From: Rhodocyclales bacterium
Lineage (GTDB): Bacteria; Pseudomonadota; Gammaproteobacteria; Burkholderiales; Rhodocyclaceae
Reading direction: 5' to 3'
Length of the DNA stretch: 64,000 nucleotides
Assembly: GCA_016214145.1 (NCBI GenBank)
Contig: JACRPA010000003.1
Coordinates: 310,001-374,000, forward strand
The notes below the pieces were generated by a model, which worked only from the letters and a program-made list of their open reading frames with translations, had not been told where the DNA came from and made no database searches. Shown here piece by piece: positions 1 through 8,236 of the stretch. The position numbers and the translations under genes are program-made. Each line of letters opens with the position of its first letter. Position 1 is the first letter of the stretch.

Positions 1-981
1 TTCCAGGCGCTGGCGCTCCTGGCGCAGGCTTTCCCGCTCGGTGGCCAGCCGCTCCGATTCCTGCCGTGCCGCCTGGGATTCCTGCGCCGGCGCCGGGCGG
101 CTCGCCTGTTCGCGCGCCATGCGCTCGGCGGTGAGCGTGGCGGCGCGCTCGGCCGCCGCCCGCACCGCCTCCTCGATCATCTGGTCCTGGGAAGCCGCCG
201 TCTTGCCCCGCGGCGCTTCCTTGAAGACGAATTCGCCCTTCAGCGAGGAGCTCTCCCACGGCACCTGCGTCTCCCGCGTTTCCTGCGCCACGGCGACGCG
301 CACCCGCTTGAACAGCTGCTCCACCGCCAGCCCCTCGCTGTTGAGGTTGGCAACCAGGTGCTTGGTGTAGACGCCGTTCTCGCCGCCGTCGCGCGCCACC
401 GAACCGGGCGCGGTGGCATAGGCGAGCAGGGTGCCGATGGGAGCGTCCATCTGGGCCAGGCCCGTGTTGGCCGGGCGGAAACGGCGGGCGAAGGGGTTGT
501 CGCGGCAGGCATCGAGGATGACGATGTTGGCCGGGCTCTTCGCCTGTTCCATCTTGCCCAGCAGCAGGCCGACATCGATGGTGGAGTAGGGCACCTCGTC
601 CTCGGCCTGCACGTCGGCGTCCACCGGGATGAGGAAGTTGCGCCCCTGCACCTGCATGCCGTGGCCGGCGTAATAGAAGACGGCTGCCGTGCCCGGCGTC
701 AGGCGCGCGCCGAACTGGCGGATGACGTCCGCCATGGATTTCTGGTTGAGGTTCTCGCGATGGGTGACGTCGAAGCCGAGGTCCTTCAAGGCCCGCGAGA
801 TGGCGCGCGCGTCGTTGACCGGATTCTTCAGCGGCGAGACGGGATAGGCGCCGTTGCCGATGACCAGCGCCACCCGCTTCAGGCTTTCCGGCGCGTTGCG
901 CTGGGCGAATGCCGGTGTCGGGCCGGACAAGGCGGCGACCGTACAGATGAGTGCAAGCAAGGCTGAACGCAGGAAGGCCAT
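1..981 (-). CDS. Caspase-like (peptidase C14) exported protein, C-terminus beyond window
   Basis: The minus frame is open from the ATG at 981 to the window edge (327 codons seen). An N-terminal signal peptide (residues 1-26, ending AFAQ) is followed by a caspase p20-like fold: VALVIGNGAY near 37, the catalytic His in YYAGHG (H107) and the catalytic Cys in ILDACRDNPF (C159). After about residue 255 the sequence becomes Glu/Arg/Ala-rich and looks like a coiled coil, still open at base 1. Bacterial homologues are called metacaspase or orthocaspase and cleave after basic residues; the substrate here is unknown. It is divergent from a CHASE2 cyclase and a FecR-domain protein, which suggests a common signalling role. 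The signal peptide puts it in the periplasm. Confidence 0.88.
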   Translation of the reverse strand, partial: MAFLRSALLALICTVAALSGPTPAFAQRNAPESLKRVALVIGNGAYPVSPLKNPVNDARAISRALKDLGFDVTHRENLNQKSMADVIRQFGARLTPGTAAVFYYAGHGMQVQGRNFLIPVDADVQAEDEVPYSTIDVGLLLGKMEQAKSPANIVILDACRDNPFARRFRPANTGLAQMDAPIGTLLAYATAPGSVARDGGENGVYTKHLVANLNSEGLAVEQLFKRVRVAVAQETRETQVPWESSSLKGEFVFKEAPRGKTAASQDQMIEEAVRAAAERAATLTAERMAREQASRPAPAQESQAARQESERLATERESLRQERQRLE

Positions 982-1013
982 CGAACCCGAACCCCTATCG
1001 AGAATGCTGGTTT

Positions 1014-2924
1014 ATGATGCCACAATTGTGCCGGCCGATGCGTGCAATGGATCACGTTTCTTGGAGGTTATTCCTGAATTCACCATCGAAACAGCCCGCC
1101 AGCAACGCCTCGCCCAACGGTTCCGCGCAAACCAGCCCGATGCCGCCGAAATGGCGCTGGTACGGGCTCGGCGCCGTCATGCTCTTTGCTGCGCTGCAGC
1201 CGCTGACCGGCCTGTTCGCCCTCGCCGACCTGAAGGCCCTCGATTTCCAGTTCCGCCTGCTGCGCGCCTATTTCCCTGCGCCGGCGCCGGAAGTGGTCGT
1301 TATTGGCATCGACGAGGCCACCGTCGCCCGGCTTCCCGAACCACTCGCGCTCTGGCATCACCACCTCGGCAAGTTGGTGCGCGGCGTGGCACGCGCGAAG
1401 CCGGCCGCGATCGGTGTAGACATCATCCTGCCCGACCGCAGCTTCAACGCCATCGTGCCGGGCTATGACCGGCAGCTGCTTGCGGGAATCATCGAAGCCC
1501 GCCGTAATGCTCCGGTGGTGTTCGGTCTGACGATCGGTCCGACAGGGGCGACGCGCAACGTCTATCCGCCCTTCCTTTCCGCGGCGGGACAGGAAGGCGT
1601 CGGCTATGCGCTGTGGCGCCTGGATATGGACGGTTCGGTGCGCTGGTTCGACGAGGCGCTCGGTGCCGAAGGCCATGCGGTGGCAACCCTGTCGGGGCAG
1701 ATAGCTCGCCTCATGAAGACGGTGCCCGGTCGCGGTCTCATCGATTACAGCCGCGGCCCGCGCTTCGACTACCTGCCCTTTCACGACGTGCTGGACTGGA
1801 TCGACGCCGGCGACGGCGACAAGTTGGAACGCGCGTTTTCCGGGCGGCCGGTGCTGGTGGGCAGTGTCACCCTGTTCGAGGACCGGCAATTGCAGCCGGT
1901 CGATCTTTTCGTCCGCAACGAGCCGGGCGACCGACGCATCCCCGGCGTGCTGGTGCACGCCCAAGTCCTGCGTTCCATCCTGGGCGGCACGCTGATCCAG
2001 CCGCTGCCGGTCTGGCTGGCGCCGGCCCTGGCCATGCTTGCCGCCTTGTTCTGGCTGTGGCCGATAAAGCCCCTGCGTGCCGTGGTCGTTACTGCCGGCC
2101 TGGTGGCAGGCGTCTTCGGCGGCATCACGGCTTTGCAGCGCCTCGGCTTCTTCCTGCCCGTTAGCGGCCTGTTGGCGACGATCGCTGTGGCCCTGGTCGG
2201 ACGCTCGCTGGCCGACCAGGCCGCCAACGCCCTGGAGCGCTTGCGGCTGCGCCGCGCCTTCGGCGCCTACGTCAGTCCGCAGATCATGGACGAGATCGTC
2301 GGCGGGCGGCTGTCCGGCAGCCTGGGCGGCGACCGGCGCGCATTGTGCGTGCTGTTCGCCGACATCCGCGACTTCACCACCCGCAGCGAGACGCTCTCCC
2401 CGGAAGCGGTGATCACGCTCCTGAACCGCTATTTCGAGGAAGTCACCGGCGCCATCCACCGGCACGACGGCACCGTCGACAAGTTCATCGGCGACGGCAT
2501 CATGGCCTTTTTCGGCGCGCCCAAGGCGCTGGCCAACCCTTCCGCGGCGGCGGTGGCGGCCGCACAGGAAATGCTCGACCGCCTGGCCGGCCTGAACGAG
2601 ACGCTGGCGCAGGAAGGCCAGACGCCGATACGCATCGGCATCGGCCTGCATGCCGGCGATGCCGTGGTCGGCCACGTCGGCTCGACGGCGCGACATGAAT
2701 ACACCGCCATCGGCGATACGGTGAACCTTGCCTCGCGCATCGAGAGCCTGACCAAGGAAGTCGGCTATCCGCTGGTCTGTTCCGAGGCCGTGATGCATTC
2801 CCTTGATTCCACCGAGGGATTCGTTAATCTAGGGGCGAAGCCGGTCAAGGGGCACACCCCGGTGATAGTCTATGGCTGGCCCGCCCAGGCAGGACAGCCG
2901 TCCGGCAAGCAATCGACGACCTGA
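1014..2924 (+). CDS. CHASE2-domain adenylate/guanylate cyclase
   Basis: A membrane-bound class III nucleotide cyclase. One TM helix (WYGLGAVMLFAAL) precedes a periplasmic CHASE2 sensor region of about 280 residues, then three TM helices (about 350-420) and a cytoplasmic cyclase domain. The metal-binding Asp residues are visible in LFADIRDF and in FIGDGIMAFFG, and the IGDTVNLASRIE motif follows. The start is uncertain: ATGs at 1014, 1047 and 1140 are all in frame and none has a good ribosome site; 1014 is used here. The stop lies 18 bp before the FecR-domain gene, so the two are probably co-transcribed. It makes cAMP or cGMP from NTP in response to an unknown periplasmic signal. Confidence 0.9.
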   Translation: MMPQLCRPMRAMDHVSWRLFLNSPSKQPASNASPNGSAQTSPMPPKWRWYGLGAVMLFAALQPLTGLFALADLKALDFQFRLLRAYFPAPAPEVVVIGIDEATVARLPEPLALWHHHLGKLVRGVARAKPAAIGVDIILPDRSFNAIVPGYDRQLLAGIIEARRNAPVVFGLTIGPTGATRNVYPPFLSAAGQEGVGYALWRLDMDGSVRWFDEALGAEGHAVATLSGQIARLMKTVPGRGLIDYSRGPRFDYLPFHDVLDWIDAGDGDKLERAFSGRPVLVGSVTLFEDRQLQPVDLFVRNEPGDRRIPGVLVHAQVLRSILGGTLIQPLPVWLAPALAMLAALFWLWPIKPLRAVVVTAGLVAGVFGGITALQRLGFFLPVSGLLATIAVALVGRSLADQAANALERLRLRRAFGAYVSPQIMDEIVGGRLSGSLGGDRRALCVLFADIRDFTTRSETLSPEAVITLLNRYFEEVTGAIHRHDGTVDKFIGDGIMAFFGAPKALANPSAAAVAAAQEMLDRLAGLNETLAQEGQTPIRIGIGLHAGDAVVGHVGSTARHEYTAIGDTVNLASRIESLTKEVGYPLVCSEAVMHSLDSTEGFVNLGAKPVKGHTPVIVYGWPAQAGQPSGKQSTT

Positions 2925-2942
2925 AAGAAAGAGAGCGCAGCA

Positions 2943-3812
2943 ATGTTGAAGACACTACGTGCCGCCGCCGCCATGCTGGCCTGCGTCCTGCCCATCGCCG
3001 GCGCGCTGGCGCAGCCGGCAAAACAGTCCGCGGTGGCGATGATCACCGACCTGGTGGGCGAGGCCTCCCTGGTCACCGAAAAGCGCACTGCTTCCATACT
3101 CGATGAAATCGCCGTCGACCAGCGCATCAAGCTCGACGCCGGCGCGCGCATGGTGCTGGTGTTCCTCAAGACCGGCGAGGAGTTCGATTTCCGCGGCCCG
3201 TCGCTGGTGCATGTCAAGATCGGCCTGGCCGAGGCCCTGTCCGGGGCCCAGCCGGAGCGCCGCAGCACGCGCTTCGGCGGCGGCAAGGCCATCCGCATCA
3301 GTCCCATCAACATCAACCAGGGGGCGGTGCTCATGCGCAACGTGCAGGGCGAGACGCGCCTGCGCCTGCTCAGCCTGGCGGACACCGTGACGCTGGACGC
3401 CTGGCCCGAGTTCCGCTGGAACGGCTCGCAGCCGGGTACGCTGCTGCGGCTGGAACTGTTCGACGACAAGGGCAAGCGCATCCTGGAGCGCGAAGTGGGC
3501 GGCGTGTCCTTCGTCCTGCCCGGCAATGTCCGGCTCAAGTCCGGCGTACGCTATCGCTGGCTTCTCAGCGGCAAGGCGGCCAACGGCCAGGCGATCAGCA
3601 ATTCCGCGCACTTCACCCTGGCCAGCCTGGAACTGCGCGCCGATGCCGAGAACCTGCGGCCGGGCGCCGCCGCCACCCTCTCGGAGCAGGTCATCTACGC
3701 GGCCTGGCTCGAACAGAAGGAATTGCGCGACGAAGCGCGCAAGTACTGGCGCATTGCAGCCGGCGAACGCCCCAACGACTCGCGCCTGCGGGAACTGGCC
3801 GGGCCGTTCTGA
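2943..3812 (+). CDS. FecR-domain exported protein
   Basis: The 289-residue protein begins with a signal peptide (residues 1-23, GALAQP) and has an N-terminal FecR/LysM-like sandwich with the typical pattern of a glycine turn, LDAGARMVLVFLKTGEEFDFRGPS, followed by a second beta-rich domain (about 135-225) resembling the jelly-roll segments seen after FecR domains. The C-terminal 50 residues are helical (EQKELRDEARKYWRIAAGE), like a TPR end. Start ATG 2943 follows AAGAAAGAGAG. It sits 18 bp behind the CHASE2 cyclase, and these families commonly occur together. It is likely a periplasmic partner of the sensor. No enzymatic motif is seen. Confidence 0.8.
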   Translation: MLKTLRAAAAMLACVLPIAGALAQPAKQSAVAMITDLVGEASLVTEKRTASILDEIAVDQRIKLDAGARMVLVFLKTGEEFDFRGPSLVHVKIGLAEALSGAQPERRSTRFGGGKAIRISPININQGAVLMRNVQGETRLRLLSLADTVTLDAWPEFRWNGSQPGTLLRLELFDDKGKRILEREVGGVSFVLPGNVRLKSGVRYRWLLSGKAANGQAISNSAHFTLASLELRADAENLRPGAAATLSEQVIYAAWLEQKELRDEARKYWRIAAGERPNDSRLRELAGPF

Positions 3813-3813
3813 T

Positions 3814-3940
3814 CTCCTGCAAGGGCATGCACCGGATTTTGTAGGAGCCAGCTTGCTGGCGATAAGGCGGCTGCAGCGCGGGCAAGCCCGCTCCTGCAAG
3901 GGCATGCACCGGATTTTGTAGGAGCCAGCTTGCTGGCGAT
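3814..3940. repeat. REP cluster downstream of the FecR gene
   Basis: Two copies of a 49-bp direct repeat (3815-3863 and 3892-3940) each end in the REP half-site GTAGGAGCCAGCTTGCTGGC. Between them lies the partner half-site GCGGGCAAGCCCGCTCCTGC. The same half-sites recur at 4438-4541, 11453, 13344-13503, 25115, 38201 and 41531. The cluster directly adjoins the 3' end of the REP-associated transposase gene. Confidence 0.93.
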
Positions 3941-3950
3941 CCTGCGGCAG

Positions 3951-4418
3951 CTACAGCCAGGCCGCATCCCAATGGGCATATTCGCCCAACGACCTCGCAA
4001 GACCGGCACGCACCGGATTGGAGACGACATAGCGCGCCGTCTCGCGCAGGTCCTCCTCCCGGCGCAATGCATGATCGTGGAAGCCGCGCTGCCATACCTG
4101 CCTGCCGGCCGAGCCGGCCAGGCGGTTCAGGCGAATGGCGGAGCCGGATTTGACCCGGCGCATCGCGGACGGCAGGCTGTCCGTTCCCAGTTCGACCAGC
4201 CAGTGCATGTGGTCCGGCATGACGACGAATGCCCAGGTGCGCGTGAGGCCGGCCCGGTCGCAGGCGGACAATTCGCGGATCAACGCCCTGGCGGCGGGAA
4301 GATCCGAGAAGAGCGGGCATCGCGCGCGCGTGACGGCGGTGACGAGGTAGATCCTCCCGGGCTCGGAGAGGCGGCCCTTGCGCAGATCGGCGCCATGCGG
4401 GAACCGGTTCGCATCCAT
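3951..4418 (-). CDS. REP-associated tyrosine transposase (RAYT, Y1 family)
   Basis: A 155-residue protein of the Y1 single-strand DNA transposase family. The metal-binding HUH-type motif is seen as MPDHMHWLVEL, and the nucleophilic Tyr is in the helix RETARYVVSNPVRAGL. The start ATG at 4418 is chosen because the reading upstream of it is translated REP sequence. RAYTs bind and cut REP palindromes at a tetranucleotide next to the hairpin and are thought to spread them. This gene has REP clusters on both sides (3814-3940 and 4438-4541), the classic arrangement. It has intact motifs and a full family length, so it may be active and responsible for the REP copies elsewhere in this window. Confidence 0.9.
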   Translation of the reverse strand: MDANRFPHGADLRKGRLSEPGRIYLVTAVTRARCPLFSDLPAARALIRELSACDRAGLTRTWAFVVMPDHMHWLVELGTDSLPSAMRRVKSGSAIRLNRLAGSAGRQVWQRGFHDHALRREEDLRETARYVVSNPVRAGLARSLGEYAHWDAAWL

Positions 4419-4437
4419 GATGAACGCATTATTGCAG

Positions 4438-4541
4438 ATCGCGGGCAAGCCCGCTCCTACGAAAGCGGCATGCACTGGGTATTGTAGGAGCCAGCTTGCT
4501 GGCGATAAGGCGGCTGCATCGCGGGCAAGCCCGCTCCTGCA
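4438..4541. repeat. REP cluster upstream of the RAYT gene
   Basis: Contains GCGGGCAAGCCCGCTCCT at 4441, GTAGGAGCCAGCTTGCTGGC at 4484 and a second GCGGGCAAGC copy at 4521. It lies between the transposase start and the apaG stop. Confidence 0.92.
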
Positions 4542-4544
4542 CAA

Positions 4545-4928
4545 TCAATGCAGAACCCGCGGCATCGCCAGGGTGAACCCGGCGATGGCCGCCTCGAACT
4601 GCGTGCCGTCCTCCGCCACCATCTGGTAGCTGCCGCGCATGGTGCCGACGGGGGTGGTGAGAACGCAGCCGCTGGTGTACTCGAAGCTCTCGCCGGGCTT
4701 GAGCAGGGGCTGGTGGCCGACCACGCCGAGGCCGCGCACTTCCTGCACATGCGATTCGGCGTCGGTGATGATCCAGTGGCGGGAAATCAGCTGGGCGGGG
4801 ATGGTGCCGGTGTTGCGGAGGGTGATGGTGTAGGCGAAGACGTAGCGCCCGTCCTGCGGGTCGGACTGGTCGGCCAGGTACTGCGTTGCCGCCGCGACGC
4901 TGATCTCGTATTTCTTGCTTTCCGCCAT
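4545..4928 (-). CDS. apaG: ApaG protein (Co2+/Mg2+ efflux-associated, DUF525)
   Basis: The 127-residue protein matches the whole ApaG family in length and pattern: YVFAYTITLRNTGTIPAQLISRHWIITDA, then GVVGHQPLLKPGESFEYTSG and GTMRGSYQMVAEDG near the C-terminus. ApaG is a fibronectin III-like beta sandwich associated with resistance to Co2+ and with Ap4A metabolism; its direct biochemical role is unsettled. The ATG at 4928 is the only good start. The gene is divergent from rpe, and a REP cluster begins immediately after its stop. Confidence 0.96.
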   Translation of the reverse strand: MAESKKYEISVAAATQYLADQSDPQDGRYVFAYTITLRNTGTIPAQLISRHWIITDAESHVQEVRGLGVVGHQPLLKPGESFEYTSGCVLTTPVGTMRGSYQMVAEDGTQFEAAIAGFTLAMPRVLH

Positions 4929-5040
4929 GCGGCCATTATAGGGGCGGGCCGGGGAGGCCGGCTTATGGCTGCCATAATTTCTTTTAGCCGGCGGTTGCCG
5001 CGAATCCGTTTAAAATCATCGGGTCAAAAGGGGAATATCA

Positions 5041-5724
5041 ATGGCCTACCGCATCGCACCGAGCATCCTATCCGCCAACTTCGCCAGGCTGGGCGAAGAG
5101 GTGGACAACGTCCTCAAGTCCGGCGCCGACATCGTGCATTTCGACGTGATGGACAACCATTACGTGCCCAACCTGACCATCGGCCCGCTGGTCTGCGAGG
5201 CCCTGCGCAAGCACGGCGTCACCGCGCCCATCGACGTGCACCTGATGGTGAAGCCGGTGGATCGCATCATTCCCGATTTCGCCAAGGCGGGCGCCACGTA
5301 CATCACTTTCCACCCGGAGGCCTCCGAGCACATCGACCGCACCATCGGCCTGATCCGCGAGTCCGGCTGCAAGCCCGGGCTGGTGTTCAATCCCGCCACG
5401 CCGCTGGACGTGCTGGATTGGACGCTCGACAAGCTCGACATGGTGCTGCTGATGTCGGTGAACCCCGGCTTCGGCGGCCAGAAGTTCATCCCCCATGTCC
5501 TCGACAAGGCGCGCCAGGTGCGCCGGATGATCGAGGAGCGGGGGCTGTCCGTCAGCCTGGAGATCGACGGCGGCGTCGGCCCGGCCAACATCCTGGAAGT
5601 GGCGAAAGCCGGCGTCGACACCTTCGTCGCCGGCTCCGCCGTCTTCGGCGCCGGCAAGGACAGCGACCCGCAGCGCTACAACTCCATCATCGCCGCCCTG
5701 CGCGCGGAGCTGGCGAAGGTATAA
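5041..5724 (+). CDS. rpe: Ribulose-phosphate 3-epimerase
   Basis: Interconverts D-ribulose 5-phosphate and D-xylulose 5-phosphate in the pentose phosphate pathway. The 227-residue TIM barrel shows the family's signatures: [15 protein letters not shown], the metal-ligand strand [20 protein letters not shown], the [11 protein letters not shown] phosphate loop and [13 protein letters not shown] 5041 follows AAAAGGGGAATATCA, a good ribosome site. It is the first gene of the rpe-gph-trpE-trpG-trpD-trpC series, an order common in Beta- and Gammaproteobacteria. A hairpin element fills the gap to gph. Confidence 0.98.
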   Translation: MAYRIAPSILSANFARLGEEVDNVLKSGADIVHFDVMDNHYVPNLTIGPLVCEALRKHGVTAPIDVHLMVKPVDRIIPDFAKAGATYITFHPEASEHIDRTIGLIRESGCKPGLVFNPATPLDVLDWTLDKLDMVLLMSVNPGFGGQKFIPHVLDKARQVRRMIEERGLSVSLEIDGGVGPANILEVAKAGVDTFVAGSAVFGAGKDSDPQRYNSIIAALRAELAKV

Positions 5725-5726
5725 AG

Positions 5727-5843
5727 CAACCGCCCTCAACGCAGAGGACGCAAAGACGCAAAGACGCAAAGAGAAGCAAATCAAGAATGGTTTTCTTTGC
5801 GTCCTTTGCGTCTTTGCGTCCTCTGCGTTGAAAGCGGTTTAAC
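5727..5843. repeat. Hairpin element E1 between rpe and gph
   Basis: Long imperfect inverted repeat. The left arm (CCCTCAACGCAGAGGACGC followed by repeated GCAAAGAC units) pairs with the right arm (GCGTCTTTGCGTCCTCTGCG then TTGAAAGCGGTTT). The element starts right after the rpe stop and ends 3 bp before the gph ATG. The loop holds an ATG (5787) opening a 14-codon frame that stops at 5831. Confidence 0.9.
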
Positions 5844-5845
5844 CC

Positions 5846-6520
5846 ATGCCCATCAAAGCCGTCCTCATCGACCTCGACGGCACGCTGCTCGACACCGTTC
5901 CCGATCTCGCCGACGCCGCCAATGCCATGCTCGCCGAGCTGGGGCGGCTGACTTTGCCGGTCGACGCCATCCGCGACTTCGTCGGCAAGGGCATCCCCAA
6001 TCTCGTCGCCCGCTGCCTCGGCTACCCGGGCGAATCCGACACCATCGAGGCGCGCGATGCCCTGGCGGTGTTCAAGCGTCATTACGCCGCCGTCAACGGC
6101 CGTCGCACCCGCATCTATCCCGGCGTGGTCGAGGGCCTGCAAGCCCTGCGCCGCGCCGGCCTGAAGACCGCTTGCGTCACCAACAAGGCCGCCGCCTTCA
6201 CCGAACAGCTTCTGGCTTCCACCGGACTGGCCGACCTGCTCGACATGACGGTCAGCGGCGACACTCTCCCGGAAAAGAAGCCCCATCCCTTGCCTTTCCT
6301 GCACATCTGCACAAGCTTTGGCATCGCGCCCGCCGAGGCGCTGGTCATCGGCGATTCGCGCAACGACGTCGCCGGCGCGCGCGCGGCGGGCTGCCCGGTG
6401 TTCTGCGTGCCCTACGGCTACAGCGAGGGCGAGGACGTGCGCGATCTCGGCGCCGATGCTATAGTTGGCACCCTCGAAGAGGCGGCGGGATTGATTACCG
6501 CCATGCAGGTCGGACTGTAG
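5846..6520 (+). CDS. gph: Phosphoglycolate phosphatase
   Basis: HAD-superfamily hydrolase of 224 residues. Motif I is LIDLDGTLLDT with the nucleophile Asp and the general acid Asp, motif II is CVTNK, the motif III Lys is in PEKKPHPLPF, and motif IV is VIGDSRNDV. The family removes phosphate from 2-phosphoglycolate formed by DNA repair or photorespiration-like reactions. The start at 5846 lies just behind the right arm of element E1. The stop TAG (6518-6520) is supplied by the first bases of a GTAGGTCGG palindromic repeat, so the last residues may have been altered by that insertion. Confidence 0.95.
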   Translation: MPIKAVLIDLDGTLLDTVPDLADAANAMLAELGRLTLPVDAIRDFVGKGIPNLVARCLGYPGESDTIEARDALAVFKRHYAAVNGRRTRIYPGVVEGLQALRRAGLKTACVTNKAAAFTEQLLASTGLADLLDMTVSGDTLPEKKPHPLPFLHICTSFGIAPAEALVIGDSRNDVAGARAAGCPVFCVPYGYSEGEDVRDLGADAIVGTLEEAAGLITAMQVGL

Positions 6521-6598
6521 GTCGGCCTTCAGGCCGATGACCGCAGGAAATCCCTGTGGGACAGCAGCGGCCGAAGTCGGCCTGAAGGCCGACCTACG
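6516..6598. repeat. GTAGGTCGG palindromic repeat after gph
   Basis: Inverted arms at 6517-6538 (GTAGGTCGGCCTTCAGGCCG) and 6577-6597 (TCGGCCTGAAGGCCGACCTA) enclose a 38-bp loop. Related copies, with GGGCTTCAGCCC in place of GGCCTTCAGGCC, are in trpC (11045), obg (14645) and beside torD (54884). Confidence 0.9.
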
Positions 6599-6622
6599 GG
6601 AACAGCAAACATCGTGCTCACC

Positions 6623-6694
6623 ATGAACCTGAAACGCGTGAGGAAATACGCCATCGGCGGGGAGGCCTGGCCCTGGCGTCGCTTGCCTGACTGA
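6623..6694 (+). CDS. trpL: trp operon leader peptide
   Basis: A 23-codon frame with ATG 6623 and TGA 6692-6694 lies 63 bp before trpE. It reads MNLKRVRK... and contains a Trp-Pro-Trp triplet (codons 16-18, EAWPWRR) near its end, the hallmark of a Trp attenuation peptide. Two Trp codons in 23 are far above expectation, and the frame is directly upstream of anthranilate synthase. Ribosomes stalling at the Trp codons when tryptophan is scarce would change folding of the RNA that follows. No strong ribosome site is visible before the ATG, which is the main weakness. Confidence 0.72.
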   Translation: MNLKRVRKYAIGGEAWPWRRLPD

Positions 6695-6730
6695 CCGTCG
6701 CAAGCGGCGGGCCGTGTTGTTTGCGCCCGC
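6680..6730 (+). promoter_or_regulatory. Candidate trp attenuator stem-loops
   Basis: CGCTTGC (6680-6686, overlapping the last trpL codons) pairs with GCAAGCG (6700-6706), and GCGGGC (6707-6712) pairs with GCCCGC (6725-6730). This resembles the 1:2 and 3:4 stems of an attenuator. There is no clear T-run after the second stem, so termination may be Rho-dependent or the structure may act on translation instead. Confidence 0.4.
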
Positions 6731-6757
6731 GTATCTCAAGTTTCAAGTAGTGGAGTC

Positions 6758-8236
6758 ATGATGACCGAAGCCGAATTCAATCAGCTGGCCGCCCAGGGCT
6801 ACAACCGCATCCCGGTGACCCTGGAAACCTTCGCCGACCTCGACACCCCGCTCTCGATCTACCTCAAGCTGGCCGACCGTGCCTGGACCTACCTGCTCGA
6901 ATCCGTCCAGGGCGGCGAGCGCTTCGGCCGCTATTCCTTCATCGGCCTGTCCGCGCCCACCCGCATCGTCGCCTACGGCCGCAACGTCATGGTGCTCACC
7001 GGCAACCGCATCGCCGAGCAACGCGACGACTGCGATCCGCTCGCCTTCGTCGGCGAGTTCATGGCGCGCTTCAAACTGGCGCCGCGCGCCGGCCTGCCGC
7101 GCTTCTGCGGCGGCCTCGTCGGCAGCTTCGGCTACGACACGGTGCGCTGCATCGAGCCGAAGCTGGCGAAGACGCAGAAGCCGGACGACCTCGGCACGCC
7201 CGACATCCTGCTGCTGCTCTCCGAGGAAATCGCCGTCGTCGACAATCTCTCCGGCAAGCTGACCCTGGTGGTATACGCCGAGCCCGGCGTGCCCGGCGCC
7301 TTCCGGCGCGCCCAGGCGCGGCTGAAGGAGCTGCTGGCCCGGCTGCGCGAGCCCGTCGCCATTCCCGCCGAGCGCCCCGCGGCGCCGCAGGCGGCCACAT
7401 CCTCCTTCGGCGAGGAGGCCTTCAAGCAGGCCGTGGCGCGCGCCAAGCAGTACATCGTCGACGGCGACATCATGCAGGTGGTGCTCTCGCAGCGCATGTC
7501 GAAGCCCTTCGCCGCCACGCCGCTGGCGCTGTACCGCGCGCTGCGCACCCTCAACCCCTCGCCCTACATGTTCTACTTCGACTTCGAGGACTTCCACGTC
7601 GTCGGCGCCTCGCCGGAGATCCTCGTGCGGCTCGAAGACGGCAACGTGACGCTGCGTCCCATCGCCGGCACGCGCCGGCGCGGCAGGACCGTCGAGGAGG
7701 ACGAGGCGCTCGCCGCCGAACTGCTGGCCGACGAGAAGGAGCGCGCCGAGCACCTCATGCTGCTCGACCTCGGCCGCAACGACGTCGGCCGCGTCGCGCA
7801 GACCGGCAGCGTCAAGGTGACCGAGCAGTTCGTCATCGAGCGCTACTCGCACGTGATGCACATCGTCTCCAACGTCGAGGGCAGGCTGAAGCCCGAACTC
7901 GACGCCCTGGCCGTGCTGCGCGCCACCTTCCCGGCCGGCACCGTATCGGGCGCGCCGAAGGTGCGGGCGATGGAGATCATCGACGAGCTGGAGCCGGTCA
8001 AGCGCGGCATCTACGCCGGCGCCGTGGGCTACCTCGGCTTCCACGGCGACATGGACCTCGCCATCGCCATCCGCACCGCCGTCGTCAAGGACGGCCGCAT
8101 CCACGTCCAGGCCGGCGCCGGCATCGTCGCCGATTCCGATCCGGCCTCGGAGTGGCAGGAGACGCAGAGCAAGGCCCTCGCCCAGCTGCGCGCCGCCGAG
8201 ATGGCCGAGTCGGGCCTCGACACGCGGTTGGAATAA
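6758..8236 (+). CDS. trpE: Anthranilate synthase component I
   Basis: Converts chorismate to anthranilate using ammonia from TrpG, the first step of tryptophan synthesis. The 492-residue protein has the Trp feedback-site motif LLES ([17 protein letters not shown]) near the N-terminus and the chorismate-enzyme core with [33 protein letters not shown] and [13 protein letters not shown]. ATGs at 6758 and 6761 are adjacent; GTGGAG ends 2-5 bp before them and the second gives the better spacing. A Trp-codon leader (6623-6694) precedes it. The stop TAA is immediately followed by the left arm of the GxxExxY element, which separates trpE from trpG. Confidence 0.98.
   Translation: MMTEAEFNQLAAQGYNRIPVTLETFADLDTPLSIYLKLADRAWTYLLESVQGGERFGRYSFIGLSAPTRIVAYGRNVMVLTGNRIAEQRDDCDPLAFVGEFMARFKLAPRAGLPRFCGGLVGSFGYDTVRCIEPKLAKTQKPDDLGTPDILLLLSEEIAVVDNLSGKLTLVVYAEPGVPGAFRRAQARLKELLARLREPVAIPAERPAAPQAATSSFGEEAFKQAVARAKQYIVDGDIMQVVLSQRMSKPFAATPLALYRALRTLNPSPYMFYFDFEDFHVVGASPEILVRLEDGNVTLRPIAGTRRRGRTVEEDEALAAELLADEKERAEHLMLLDLGRNDVGRVAQTGSVKVTEQFVIERYSHVMHIVSNVEGRLKPELDALAVLRATFPAGTVSGAPKVRAMEIIDELEPVKRGIYAGAVGYLGFHGDMDLAIAIRTAVVKDGRIHVQAGAGIVADSDPASEWQETQSKALAQLRAAEMAESGLDTRLE

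Noticed and set aside
1080-2798. Long open frame on the minus strand opposite the CHASE2 cyclase
   Set aside because: High-GC antisense shadow; the plus-strand frame has clear domain motifs and the antisense protein is low-complexity Gln/Ala/Gly-rich.
3814-4541. CRISPR array
   Set aside because: Repeats are paired palindromes of two kinds with irregular spacing and a transposase between them; no cas genes are present.
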